Assembly (NCBI RefSeq): GCF_000935125.1
Contig: NZ_JRKI01000061.1
Location: 496,001-560,000, forward strand
Length of the DNA: 64,000 bases
Source of the DNA: Streptomyces natalensis ATCC 27448
GTDB lineage: Bacteria > Actinomycetota > Actinomycetes > Streptomycetales > Streptomycetaceae
Direction: 5' to 3'
Each line of letters starts with the position of its first letter. Within the stretch, counting starts at the first letter, position 1. The notes under the pieces were generated by a model. It worked only from the letters and a program-made list of their open reading frames with translations, was not told where the DNA came from and made no database searches. Made by a program: the position numbers and the translations under genes. Shown here in pieces: positions 54,619 to 63,112 of this stretch.

Positions 54619-55224
54619 TCAGGACGCCTGGATCACCTGGGTCACGCCGTTGATGATCTGCTGCACGGCCAGCGCGGAGAGCATCATGCCCGCCAGCCGC
54701 GTCACCAGGACCACACCGCCGTCCTTGATCACCCGGATGATCACCAGCGAGAACCGCATGACCAGGTAGAGCACCACATGGATCGCGGCGATCGCCGCCC
54801 AGACCGACACCTGCGCCGCGAGGCCGTGCGCATGCTGTACGGCCAGGATCACCGACACGATCGCACCGGGCCCGGCCAGCAGCGGCATGCCCAGCGGCAC
54901 CAGCGCCACATTGACGTCCTTGGTCTGGGTCGGCTCCTCGGACTTGCCGGTGAGCAGGTCCAGCGCGACCAGCAGGAGCAGCAGGCCGCCCGCGATCATC
55001 AGCGCGGGGGTGGAGATGTGCAGCCGGCCCAGGATCTGCCGGCCGAAGAGGCCGAAGACGGCGATGACGCAGAAGGCGACGGCGGCCGCCTGCCAGGCCA
55101 TCCGGCGCTGCACCTTGGCCGGGCGCCCGGAGGTCAGGGCCAGAAAGATCGGGGTGATCCCAGGGGGATCCATGATGACGAACAGGGTGACAAAGAGCGT
55201 ACTGAAGACGGCGACGTCGAACAC
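54619..55224 (-). CDS. MarC family integral membrane protein
   Basis: A 201-aa protein with six hydrophobic helices and the MarC signatures FVIMDPPGITPIFLALT near the start and LVPLGMPLLAGPGAIVSVIL in the middle (the PLxxGPG loop). MarC proteins (UPF0056) were once linked to multiple antibiotic resistance but their substrate is unknown. GTG 55224 has AAGG some 12 nt upstream. It lies 112 bp downstream of the PHP gene on the same strand. Confidence 0.92.
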   Translation of the reverse strand: MFDVAVFSTLFVTLFVIMDPPGITPIFLALTSGRPAKVQRRMAWQAAAVAFCVIAVFGLFGRQILGRLHISTPALMIAGGLLLLLVALDLLTGKSEEPTQTKDVNVALVPLGMPLLAGPGAIVSVILAVQHAHGLAAQVSVWAAIAAIHVVLYLVMRFSLVIIRVIKDGGVVLVTRLAGMMLSALAVQQIINGVTQVIQAS

Positions 55225-55336
55225 GGTGATGGCCTTGCGGGGTAAGGGGGTGGTGCTACGAGCGGATCACGGGCGGACGCGGCGCGCGACGGGCCCGTGC
55301 GGGGTGTCGGGGGGGTACGGCGGTGGGCTCGGGGGC

Positions 55337-56191
55337 TCAGCCGCCCGCGCCGGGCACCGGGAAGGCGCCGGTCGCACGGCGCACGATCTCGCCGTAGATC
55401 TCGGGGTCGGTGGTGTGGTCACCGAGGCGGCAGGTCTTGCGGCTGCCGTGGTAGTCGCTGGAGCCGGTGGGCAGCAGTCCCAGCTCGGCAGCCAGGCCGC
55501 GCAGCCGGGCACGGGTGGGCGCGTCGTGGTCCATGTGGTCGACCTCGATGCCGTCGAGACCGGCCGCGGCCAGTTCGCCGATCACCTGCTCCGGTACGCA
55601 GCTGCCGCGCTTGACGGCCAGCGGGTGCGCGAAGACGGTGACGCCGCCGGCGGCCTTGACCAGCCGGATCGCCTCGAACGGATCCAGCTCGTGCTTCTCG
55701 ACATAGGCCCGGCCGTCGCTTCCGAGCCACTCGGAGGTGAAGGCGTCGGAGACGGTGTCGATCAGGCCCAGTTCCATCAGCGCGGTGGCGAGATGCGGCC
55801 GCCCGACCGCGCCGTCACCGGCTATCTCCGCCACCCGCTCCCAGGTGACGGGCACGCCGAGCTCGCGCAGCTTGCCGACCATGGCGCGGGCCCGCGGTAC
55901 GCGGTCGTCGCGGACGAGCTCCCGCTCGCGGGCCAGCTCGGGCTCCTCGGGGTCGAAGAGGTAGGCGAGCATGTGCAGGCTCACCCCGTCGATCCGGCAG
56001 GAGAGCTCGGCCCCGGTGACCAGCGTCAGCCCCTCGGGCAGCGCGGCGCGCGCCTCGGCATGGCCGGCGACGGTGTCGTGATCGGTCAGCGCGACGACGT
56101 CGAGCCCGGCCGCCGCGGCCTCGCGCACCAGCTGGGCGGGGGTGTCCGTACCGTCGGAGGCGGTGGAGTGGGTGTGCAGATCGATGCGCAC
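55337..56191 (-). CDS. PHP-domain phosphoesterase (RNase AM/YciV-like)
   Basis: A 284-aa TIM-barrel metal phosphoesterase. Metal ligands appear in RIDLHTHSTASDGTD, VVALTDHDTVAGH, TGAELSC, AHPLAVKRG, DGIEVDHMDHD and TGSSDYHGSRK. This set matches the 3',5'-nucleoside bisphosphate phosphatase/RNase AM type of PHP proteins, which clears pAp and trims RNA 5' ends. GTG 56191; no strong ribosome-binding site. The DUF6758-type gene ends 157 bp upstream. Confidence 0.92.
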   Translation of the reverse strand: MRIDLHTHSTASDGTDTPAQLVREAAAAGLDVVALTDHDTVAGHAEARAALPEGLTLVTGAELSCRIDGVSLHMLAYLFDPEEPELARERELVRDDRVPRARAMVGKLRELGVPVTWERVAEIAGDGAVGRPHLATALMELGLIDTVSDAFTSEWLGSDGRAYVEKHELDPFEAIRLVKAAGGVTVFAHPLAVKRGSCVPEQVIGELAAAGLDGIEVDHMDHDAPTRARLRGLAAELGLLPTGSSDYHGSRKTCRLGDHTTDPEIYGEIVRRATGAFPVPGAGG

Positions 56192-56348
56192 GACGCGGAC
56201 TCCAGACTGCTTGCGGGACGGACGGGGATCACGGGGCGGCTCGGTGGCTCGGCGAGAGCGCAGGGCGGTGCCCCCAGAAGGATACCGGCCGCCCGGACAT
56301 GTCCCTGTCGGGCGGGATACGGACCGGCCCGGCCGGCCCGGGGCGCGG

Positions 56349-56987
56349 TCAGCTCAGGATGCGCGGCGAGAGCGCGCCGCACGGCAGCAGGTCCACCTCG
56401 GCGCCCGCCTCGCGCAGATCGGTCAGCACCAGTTCGTCGTACATCAGCAGGCCCGAGCTCTCGGGCCAGGCGATGGCCCACAGCCACAGCCCGCGCGCCT
56501 CGCCGGCGAAGACCGCGCGGTCGTCGGGCGAGCCGTCGACCTGCCACATCGGGGTCGGGCGGCCGGCGGCCAGCACCTTGGCGTTGGGGGGTTTGTCGAC
56601 GGCCAGACGGAGGCCGGGGTCAGGGCCGTCTATCCCGGCGTAGCGGGCGCCGAGGCCGACGCCGAGCTCCTCGGCGATCAGCAGGAGTTCACCGGGGCCG
56701 CCCAGCGGTCCGGGCCCCGAGCAGGCCACCGCGGTCGCCCGGCCGCCGCTGCGGTCGTCCCCGGCGCAGGCGACGCCCGTGAACAGCCAGCCCACGGGGA
56801 GGGGCCAGGGCATCCAGACGGGTACCTGTGCGCGGTGCACGACGACGCCGAGCGCCTCGACGCTGGGCGGAACGACCGGCTGGAGCGGATGCACGATGCC
56901 GTGCACGCCGCACTGCCAGGAGTCGGAGAAAAGACCGGGCGCCCGCACCCGGCCTCCGCACTTCGGGCAACTGGGTTCGCCCCTCAT
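56349..56987 (-). CDS. Zinc-ribbon protein, probably DUF6758 family
   Basis: A 212-aa protein that opens with a zinc ribbon, MRGEPSCPKCGGRVRAPGLF then QCGVHGIVHPLQP, followed by a mixed alpha/beta domain (WPLPVGWLFTGVACAGDDRS, GPGELLLIAEELGVGLGARY, YDELVLTDLREAGAEVDLLP). I recall it as an uncharacterised Streptomyces family. ATG 56987 sits beside the palindrome at 56989-57003. Function unknown. Confidence 0.8.
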   Translation of the reverse strand: MRGEPSCPKCGGRVRAPGLFSDSWQCGVHGIVHPLQPVVPPSVEALGVVVHRAQVPVWMPWPLPVGWLFTGVACAGDDRSGGRATAVACSGPGPLGGPGELLLIAEELGVGLGARYAGIDGPDPGLRLAVDKPPNAKVLAAGRPTPMWQVDGSPDDRAVFAGEARGLWLWAIAWPESSGLLMYDELVLTDLREAGAEVDLLPCGALSPRILS

Positions 56988-56988
56988 A

Positions 56989-57024
56989 AGGACCAACGGT
57001 CCTCCAGGGCCGCGTCCGCGTCAA
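56989..57024 (-). promoter_or_regulatory. Promoter of the zinc-ribbon gene with an operator-like palindrome
   Basis: TTGACG (57019-57024), 17 bp, GACCGT (56996-57001). The palindrome AGGACC-GTT-GGTCCT (56989-57003) overlaps the -10 box and the expected transcript start. Confidence 0.45.
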
Positions 57025-57286
57025 GGACGATCACCCGTCCGGTGTGCCCGCCATCACCTGCCCAGGGACCGTTCCGGCCGCCGCCGCGCCGGGGCCCGGC
57101 GTCCGGCGAGGGCGGCGCATCCGCCTGCGTCACGCACCGGCCGCGCCGCGGCTCCGGCGTGGCTCCGGCGCCGCTTCGGTCCACCGGGGCTGCCGTACGT
57201 CCCGGACGCCCCGTCGGATTCCGACCGGGCGTCAGATCCGTACGGCCGAACGGCCCCCGCCCGGCCCGCCGCCGGTTCCGCCCTGC

Positions 57287-57874
57287 TCAGTCGTCCAGCG
57301 GTACGCCGCTGCGCAGCGGGTCGCGCAGGTCCGTGCCGTGCCGCAGCCAGCGCTCCTGGAGGGCGTCGGCGCCGTGCACCCGCTTCCAGGCGGCCTCGTT
57401 CGGTGTCATCGGCAGCAGGGGCAGGAACCGCACCGGGTCGAGCGGCTCGTCCAGCTCCAGGTCCTCGACCAGCCCTCCGGGCTCGGCGACCAGGACCGAG
57501 GTGAAGGGCGCGCCGGGCCACAGCGGATCCCCCACGTCCAGCGACGCGCCCGGCGCCACGATCACCCCTTCGACCTGCGGGGACGCGGCGAGCACGGCGA
57601 GCGGGCGGAGGACCTTGTCGGTGTCGGCGCGGCCGCCGCGTACGGTCAGGACGAGCTCGGCGCGGGGGCCGCGCAGCGGGTCGGCGACCACGTCGGTGGG
57701 GTCGGACATGGGCTGCGCGGACATGCCGAGCGTGGCGTAGCGCACCACCCCGTCGTCCACGAAGCGGAGCACCTCGATACGGTCGGTGCCGAGGAAGGTG
57801 ACGGCGGCACGCGCGTCCGGTGCACCCAGGGCCGTGCGCAACCGGGCCTCGACCAGCTCAAGAACGTCAGACAT
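57287..57874 (-). CDS. Suppressor-of-fused (SUFU) domain protein
   Basis: A 195-aa protein whose middle (EVLRFVDDGVVRYATLGMSA, PRAELVLTVRGG, GPPF-like PGAPFTSVLVAEPGG and LPLLPMTPNEAAWKRVHGAD) follows the bacterial SUFU/TagX-like fold found in immunity proteins and housekeeping relatives. No toxin gene is adjacent, so an immunity role is unsupported. ATG 57874 has TATGCT 6 nt upstream, which indicates a leaderless transcript. Confidence 0.82.
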   Translation of the reverse strand: MSDVLELVEARLRTALGAPDARAAVTFLGTDRIEVLRFVDDGVVRYATLGMSAQPMSDPTDVVADPLRGPRAELVLTVRGGRADTDKVLRPLAVLAASPQVEGVIVAPGASLDVGDPLWPGAPFTSVLVAEPGGLVEDLELDEPLDPVRFLPLLPMTPNEAAWKRVHGADALQERWLRHGTDLRDPLRSGVPLDD

Positions 57875-57880
57875 GCGGCG

Positions 57881-57886
57881 AGCATA
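57881..57886 (-). promoter_or_regulatory. -10 box, leaderless promoter of the SUFU gene
   Basis: TATGCT, 6 nt from the ATG; no Shine-Dalgarno sequence. Confidence 0.55.
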
Positions 57887-57989
57887 GGTCGGGGCTCCCG
57901 CACGGAGCGCCCCGGACTCCGTGTGCGCAGGCGTCACTGCGGCTCGTCCGTTCTTCGTATGGAAGAGGCAAAGCGGCGCCGTAACGCTT

Positions 57990-58383
57990 CAGACGGCTGA
58001 TAGCCTTGCCGTCTGGTCAGGGAATGACGTCGTCCCCCAACGGGGACCGGCCGGAGGAGGTGGGGCTGCGGTGGATCCGAGTCGACCGTGCAGTACCGAT
58101 AGTTCTCCCGTCGTCCCGCTCGCGCAGCGAATCTCCTGATCCGAGAGCTTCCGTACCCACCCGCTCAGCGGTGAAACACGGATTTTCCTTCGCGCCGGAT
58201 GTACATGACGGAAGAGCGCCTCCGACTCTTCATTTCCGTGTTCTGCGAACTGCCGTCAGTGTCACCGCACGGAGCGCCGCCCGCTTTGCGGACGTACAGC
58301 CGAAGATGCCTCGTACGTCCACGTTCCGGGCAGCGTTGCGCCCCGCGCCCCTCTCTGGCGGCCGGCCCGTGAAGGAGCCTGCC
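57990..58383 (+). promoter_or_regulatory. corA promoter in a palindrome and a long leader
   Basis: TAGCCT (58001-58006) lies in the loop of CAGACGGC (57990-57997)/GCCGTCTG (58008-58015), an 8-bp perfect inverted repeat. About 370 nt of leader follow before corA. I see no match to the M-box magnesium riboswitch. An in-frame open frame runs through it but the strong AAGGAG is at 58371. Confidence 0.5.
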
Positions 58384-59499
58384 ATGTCGATGATCCGTGA
58401 CCTGCGTGCCGCCGTCCGTCCCACCCGGCGCCGCGACGAGACCCCCTACCGCTACGAGACCGCCGCCCCGGCCTGCCCCAACAGCGCCGTCGTCGACTGC
58501 GGCGTCTACCGCGAGGGCCGCCGGGTGAGCGAGCCCGTCACCCCCGCCCAGGCCATGGCGTCGGTGCGCGACGGCGGCGGCTTCGCCTGGATCGGGCTGC
58601 ACGAGCCCACCGAGGCCGAATTCGCCGATATCGCCCAGGAGTTCGGGCTGCACCCCCTGGCCGTCGAGGACGCCGTCCACGCCCACCAGCGGCCCAAGCT
58701 GGAGCGCTACGACGACACCCTGTTCACCGTCTTCAAGACGGTCCACTACGTGGAGCACGCCGAACTGACCGCGACCAGCGAGGTCGTGGAGACCGGCGAG
58801 GTGATGTGCTTCACCGGGCGGGACTTCATCGTGACCGTCCGGCACGGCGGGCAGGGCTCGCTGCGCGCGCTGCGCCACCGGCTCCAGGACGACCCGGAGC
58901 TGCTGGCCAAGGGGCCGTCGGCGGTCCTGCACGCCATCGCCGACCAGGTGGTCGACGGCTACATGGCGGTCGCGGGGGCGGTGCAGGACGACATCGACGA
59001 GGTGGAGATCGACGTCTTCAGCTCGGGCACCAACGGCAAGGGCTCGACCGCCAAGGGCGGCGACGCCGGGCGGATCTACCAACTCAAGCGTGAGGTACTG
59101 GAGTTCAAGCGCGCCGTATCGCCGCTGCTGCGCCCGATGCAGCTGCTGAGCGAGCGGCCGATGCGGCTGGTCGACGCGGACATCCAGAAGTACTTCCGCG
59201 ATGTGGCCGACCACCTGGCCCGCGTCAACGAGCAGGTGCTGTCCTTCGACGACCTGCTCAACTCCATCCTCCAGGCCAATCTCGCGCAGGCGGCCGTCGC
59301 GCAGAACGAGGACATGCGCAAGATCACGGCCTGGGCGGCGATCTTCGCCGTACCGACGATGATCGCCGGGATCTACGGCATGAACTTCGACTACATGCCC
59401 GAGCTCCACTGGAAGTACGGCTACCCGGCGATGATGCTGGTGACGGTGGCCCTCTGCTTCGGCATCCACCGGGGCTTCAAGCGCAACGGCTGGCTCTGA
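58384..59499 (+). CDS. corA: CorA-type magnesium/cobalt transporter
   Basis: A 371-aa pentameric metal channel subunit. The N-terminal cytoplasmic alpha/beta domain (AWIGLHEPTEAEFADIAQEF, LAVEDAVHAHQRPKLERYDD) is followed by a long stalk helix and two C-terminal membrane helices. The signature is YGMNFDYMPEL between the helices and the basic end RGFKRNGWL. It imports Mg2+ passively. AAGGAG 7 nt before ATG 58384 fixes the start. An MgtE-like sensor lies 1.7 kb downstream, so this is a magnesium neighbourhood, conserved in mycobacteria (Rv1239c, from memory). Confidence 0.95.
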   Translation: MSMIRDLRAAVRPTRRRDETPYRYETAAPACPNSAVVDCGVYREGRRVSEPVTPAQAMASVRDGGGFAWIGLHEPTEAEFADIAQEFGLHPLAVEDAVHAHQRPKLERYDDTLFTVFKTVHYVEHAELTATSEVVETGEVMCFTGRDFIVTVRHGGQGSLRALRHRLQDDPELLAKGPSAVLHAIADQVVDGYMAVAGAVQDDIDEVEIDVFSSGTNGKGSTAKGGDAGRIYQLKREVLEFKRAVSPLLRPMQLLSERPMRLVDADIQKYFRDVADHLARVNEQVLSFDDLLNSILQANLAQAAVAQNEDMRKITAWAAIFAVPTMIAGIYGMNFDYMPELHWKYGYPAMMLVTVALCFGIHRGFKRNGWL

Positions 59500-59572
59500 G
59501 GGGCGCGCCCGCGCGGGCCGGGCGGTGCGTCTCAGCGCCTGGGCGGGCCCGGACGGCGCCGGGGCCGCCCAT

Positions 59573-59578
59573 TAGGCT
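59573..59578 (+). promoter_or_regulatory. -10 box, leaderless promoter of the 180-aa protein gene
   Basis: TAGGCT, 7 nt from the ATG at 59586. Confidence 0.6.
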
Positions 59579-59585
59579 GAGCCGT

Positions 59586-60128
59586 ATGACTCAGACCGTG
59601 TCGCAGGCCCTCCAGGATCGGGCGCTCATCGAAGAGGCCACCAAGAAGTCCGGCCTGCTCTGGGTGCGCGGCACGACCGGCCCGGCGCGGGCGCTGTGGC
59701 ATCTGTGGCACGACGGCGCCGCCTGCCTGGTGGGGGACGGCCCCGGCGAGCAGCCGCTGGCGGACCTCGGTCTGGCCGACGGCGGCCCGGCCACGGTCAC
59801 CGTACGCAGCAAGGACAAGGGCGGCAGGCTGATCGCCTGGCAGGCGCGGGTCGTGGAGCTCGCCCCGGACAGCGAGCCCTGGCGGGCCGTGGTCGAGGAG
59901 CTCAAGGGCAAGCGGCTCAACGCCCCCGACGCGGACACGATCACCGAACGCTGGGCCCGCGAATGCCGGGTGCTGCGCCTGGAGCCCGCCGAGGGGGAGG
60001 CCCTCCAGCGCCCCGGCCGCATGCCCGAGGAGTCGCACGCCGCGCGCCCGCTGGCCTCTCCCGCTCTCACCCGCCGCCCCGTCCCGGCGGCCCTGCCCAA
60101 GCTGCTGCGGCGGGGGCGTAAGGGGTAG
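59586..60128 (+). CDS. Conserved hypothetical protein, 180 aa
   Basis: The first 100 residues form a beta-rich unit (LLWVRGTTGPARALWHLWHD, ATVTVRSKDKGGRLIAWQAR) that resembles a split barrel as in FMN-binding pyridoxamine-oxidase-like proteins, but I see no clear cofactor motif. The C-terminal tail is basic (LPKLLRRGRKG). It is a leaderless gene. Function unknown. Confidence 0.7.
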   Translation: MTQTVSQALQDRALIEEATKKSGLLWVRGTTGPARALWHLWHDGAACLVGDGPGEQPLADLGLADGGPATVTVRSKDKGGRLIAWQARVVELAPDSEPWRAVVEELKGKRLNAPDADTITERWARECRVLRLEPAEGEALQRPGRMPEESHAARPLASPALTRRPVPAALPKLLRRGRKG

Positions 60129-60169
60129 ACGGTGGACGGGACGTCGGCGGTGGACGGGGACCGGGGCGC

Positions 60170-60952
60170 TCAGCCGCGGCCCGAGATCCGCGAACCGTAG
60201 TCGACGACCTGGTCCTTGGGCGGCAGGGCGAGGTCGACCTTCTTGCCCCAGTCGGACAGGCGGAGCACGCCCGCGCCACCCGCGCGGCGCATGCGCAGGG
60301 GATACGGCGTCCCTTCCAGGGAGACGTCCAGGGTGCCGCCGGAGCCCGCGGCCGCGGTCAGGCGTACGGTGCGGACGCCGTCGACGTCGCCGTGGTCCCC
60401 GGTGGCGAGCTTGCCGTGCAGCCCGAGCAGGCCGGCCAGCAGGGTGTCCTTGTCGGTGAAGCCGCTGAAGCGCTTGTAGACCGGGTCGGCGGCGGGCACC
60501 TTGACGTACTTGCCGCCGAGTTTCGCCGCCGCGGACGCGCCGCCCGAGGCGGACTTGCCGTTCTTCTCGCCGGCCCAGAAGGCGGAGTCCGCCTTGAGGT
60601 AGAGCGCATTGCCGACCCGAAGCAGCGAGAAGGACGCCCCCTTGGTCCCCAGCTCGCCCTTCGCGCCGTTGGAGGCGAGCCGCATATCGAGCGTGTAGGT
60701 GCGGCCCTGGGAGCCGACGGTGCCGGAGAGATGGACCGTATCGGCCCGGCCGGCGGCCGCCCGCGCCTTGGCCTGGATCGTGGCGGCGGGCAGCTTGCCG
60801 ACGCCGTTGGTGCCGGCATCCGGGTCCTCGCCGCCGCAGCCCGCGAGCGCCGCGGCCAGTGCCGCGCACGCCGCGCCGACGAGCGCCGCCCGTCCCGTGC
60901 GACGGCGGCCAGTCAGCGATCGGGGGCGCGGGCCCGGGGCGGTTGCAGTCAC
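60170..60952 (-). CDS. LppX/LprG-like lipoprotein
   Basis: A 260-aa secreted lipoprotein. The signal peptide is RRRTGRAALVGAACAALAAA followed by the lipobox LAGC, with the Cys as lipid site near residue 39. The mature part (ATIQAKARAAAGRADTVHLS, GKYVKVPAADPVYKRFSGF, GTPYPLRMRR) resembles the LppX/LprAFG family that carries lipids or lipoglycans, and the DUF1396 group. AGGAGG (60963-60968) lies 10 nt before GTG 60952. It converges on the 180-aa gene. Confidence 0.85.
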   Translation of the reverse strand: MTATAPGPRPRSLTGRRRTGRAALVGAACAALAAALAGCGGEDPDAGTNGVGKLPAATIQAKARAAAGRADTVHLSGTVGSQGRTYTLDMRLASNGAKGELGTKGASFSLLRVGNALYLKADSAFWAGEKNGKSASGGASAAAKLGGKYVKVPAADPVYKRFSGFTDKDTLLAGLLGLHGKLATGDHGDVDGVRTVRLTAAAGSGGTLDVSLEGTPYPLRMRRAGGAGVLRLSDWGKKVDLALPPKDQVVDYGSRISGRG

Positions 60953-61133
60953 GTCGGCTCTGCCTCCTGATACGGGTGACCTCGACAGCAGAACGGCAGC
61001 GTACCTGGGCCGTGCGCGGATTTCGGCGGGGTGCGCACCGCACACCCGTACGGCCGTGCGGGCGGTGTGCGCGGTCGCGGTGAGCGGCCGCCATCCGGCC
61101 GTTCTCCGCGGGGCACCGACGATCCGGGCGCGT

Positions 61134-61139
61134 TAGCCT
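61134..61139 (+). promoter_or_regulatory. -10 box of the MgtE-like gene
   Basis: TAGCCT, about 57 bp before the ATG, with AGGGAGG as ribosome-binding site at 61181-61187. Confidence 0.45.
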
Positions 61140-61195
61140 GAAGCCTCCGCGAGGTGACGTAACGGGAGAAAACGGGAGCAAGGGAGGCGCTGCGC

Positions 61196-62503
61196 ATGGC
61201 GGTGGTCACTCCCCGGGTCTTTGTCTCCCATCTCTCCGGCATCGCCGTCTTCGACCCCAACGGCGACCCCGTCGGCCGACTGCGGGACCTCGTCGCGCTG
61301 CTTCGCATCGGCGCGCGCCCGCCGCGGCTGCTCGGGCTGGTCGTCGAGGTGATCAGCCGGCGCCGGATCTTCGTCCCCATGACGCGGGTGACGGGTGTGG
61401 AGTCCGGCCAGATCGTCATCACCGGCGTGATCAACATGCGGCGCTTCGAACAGCGCACATCGGAGACGCTGGTGCTCGGTGAACTGCTGGACCGACGGGT
61501 GCGGCTGGTGGAGACCGGCGAGGACGTCACCGTCCTGGACATCGGCATCACCCGGCTGCCGGCCCGCCGCGACTGGGAGATCGAGAAGATCTTCGTCCGC
61601 AAGGGGAAGGGCGGGGCGCTGCGCCGCAAGGGGGAGGCGCTGACCGTCGAGTGGTCGGCGGTGACCGGCTTCTCGCGGGAGGAGCACGGGCAGGGCGCGG
61701 AGAGCCTGCTGGCGACCTTCGAGCAGCTGCGCCCGGCCGACCTCGCGGGCGTACTGCACCACCTCTCCCCCAAACGCCGCTCCGAGGTCGCCGCGGCGCT
61801 CGACGACGACCGGCTCGCCGACGTCCTGGAGGAGCTGCCGGAGGACGACCAGGTCGAGATCCTCGGCAAGCTGAAGGAGGAGCGCGCCGCCGACGTCCTG
61901 GAGGCGATGGACCCGGACGACGCCGCCGATCTGCTCTCCGAGCTGCCGGAGGAGGAGAAGGAGCGGCTGCTGGGCCTGATGCGGCCGGAGGAGGCCGCGG
62001 ATGTGCGGCGGCTGATGTCGTACGAGGAGCGCACCGCGGGCGGGCTGATGACCACCGATCCGATCGTGCTGCGGCCGGCCTCGACCGTCGCCGAGGCGCT
62101 GGCCCGGGTGCGCGACCCGGATCTCTCCCCCGCGCTGGCCGCCCAGGTCTATGTGTGCCGGCCGCCGGACGAGACGCCCACCGGCAAGTACCTGGGCCTG
62201 GTCCACTTCCAACGGCTGCTGCGCGACCCGCCGTTCACCCTCGTCAGCTCGATCGCCGACACCGATCTGCCGCCTCTGCCGCCGGACACCCCGCTGCCGC
62301 AGGTGACCAGCTATCTGGCCGCGTACAACATGGTGGCCGCGCCGGTCGTGGACGAGAGCGGCGCCCTGCTGGGCGCGGTCACGGTCGACGACGTGCTGGA
62401 CCATCTGCTGCCGGAGGACTGGCGCGAGGACGGCCTGCACGGCTCGGGCCCGGCCGGGCTGACCGGCGCCGGGCACCTGGGGAAGGCGGCCGATGGGCGC
62501 TGA
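61196..62503 (+). CDS. MgtE-like magnesium-sensor protein without channel domain
   Basis: A 435-aa soluble protein. Residues 1-90 form a PRC-barrel-like domain (RVFVSHLSGIAVFDPNGDPV). Then come the MgtE N-domain helical superhelix with repeated LxxLPExxQVEIL and AADVLEAMDPDDAADLLSEL units, and two CBS domains (MTTDPIVLRPASTVAEAL and VVDESGALLGAVTVDDVLDH). The transmembrane pore of MgtE is absent and the protein ends shortly after CBS2. It should sense Mg2+ or nucleotides. It overlaps the DUF1003 gene by 11 nt. The mycobacterial counterpart is Rv1232c (from memory). Confidence 0.9.
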   Translation: MAVVTPRVFVSHLSGIAVFDPNGDPVGRLRDLVALLRIGARPPRLLGLVVEVISRRRIFVPMTRVTGVESGQIVITGVINMRRFEQRTSETLVLGELLDRRVRLVETGEDVTVLDIGITRLPARRDWEIEKIFVRKGKGGALRRKGEALTVEWSAVTGFSREEHGQGAESLLATFEQLRPADLAGVLHHLSPKRRSEVAAALDDDRLADVLEELPEDDQVEILGKLKEERAADVLEAMDPDDAADLLSELPEEEKERLLGLMRPEEAADVRRLMSYEERTAGGLMTTDPIVLRPASTVAEALARVRDPDLSPALAAQVYVCRPPDETPTGKYLGLVHFQRLLRDPPFTLVSSIADTDLPPLPPDTPLPQVTSYLAAYNMVAAPVVDESGALLGAVTVDDVLDHLLPEDWREDGLHGSGPAGLTGAGHLGKAADGR

Positions 62504-63071
62504 GGAGCGGGAGTCCAGGGACCGTACGCGGGCGAACGGCGCCTCGGCGGTGCGGCGGGGCACCGCCGAGCGCTCCCGGGTGCGCCTGGACGTGCCGCGC
62601 GCACCGCGCCGGACGTTCCTTCCGGAGTACGACCCGGAGGCGTTCGGGCGGCTGTCGGAGAAGATCGCCCGCTTCCTGGGGACCGGCCGGTTCATCGTCT
62701 GGATGACCGTCGCCATCATCGTGTGGATCACCTGGAACATCGCCGTGCCCGGCAAGCTGCGCTTCGACGACTACCCGTTCATCTTCCTGACCCTGGCGCT
62801 GTCGCTCCAGGCCTCGTACGCGGCGCCGCTGATCCTGCTGGCGCAGAACCGCCAGGCCGACCGGGACCGGATCACCCAGGAGCAGGACCGCAAGCAGAAC
62901 GAGCGCTCCATCGCCGACACGGAATATCTGACCCGGGAGATCGCGGCGCTGCGGCTGGGCCTGGGCGAGGTGGCCACCCGCGACTGGATCCGCGACGAGC
63001 TCCAGGACCTGCTGCGGGACCTGGAGCTGCGGCAGATGGTCGAGGCGGAGAGTGACGAACGCGACCGCTGA
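62493..63071 (+). CDS. DUF1003 family membrane protein
   Basis: A 192-aa protein with a basic N-terminal tail, then DPEAFGRLSEKIARFLGTGR, two membrane helices (FIVWMTVAIIVWITWNI and FIFLTLALSLQASYAAPLIL) and a long charged C-terminal coiled helix (QNRQADRDRITQEQDRKQNE). This is the DUF1003 layout. Its ATG lies in the end of the MgtE-like gene, so the two are coupled and may act as sensor and membrane effector. Function of the family unknown. Confidence 0.9.
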   Translation: MGAEERESRDRTRANGASAVRRGTAERSRVRLDVPRAPRRTFLPEYDPEAFGRLSEKIARFLGTGRFIVWMTVAIIVWITWNIAVPGKLRFDDYPFIFLTLALSLQASYAAPLILLAQNRQADRDRITQEQDRKQNERSIADTEYLTREIAALRLGLGEVATRDWIRDELQDLLRDLELRQMVEAESDERDR

Positions 63072-63100
63072 CGGCCTTACCGGAGGCGAGCTCCTGCGCC

Positions 63101-63106
63101 GTACCA
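63101..63106 (+). promoter_or_regulatory. -10 box, leaderless promoter of mrp
   Basis: TACCAT, 6 nt from the ATG at 63113; no Shine-Dalgarno sequence at the usual distance. Confidence 0.55.
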
Positions 63107-63112
63107 TCGGGG

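Noticed and set aside
57287..57874. SUFU protein as part of a toxin-immunity pair
   Set aside because: No polymorphic toxin or secretion gene is adjacent; it looks like a housekeeping member.
58024..58383. In-frame N-terminal extension of CorA from ATG 58024
   Set aside because: The extension has atypical codons and no CorA homology, while ATG 58384 has a strong ribosome-binding site and gives the usual family length.
57990..58383. M-box magnesium riboswitch upstream of corA
   Set aside because: I found none of the conserved M-box blocks by eye; a covariance-model search would settle it.
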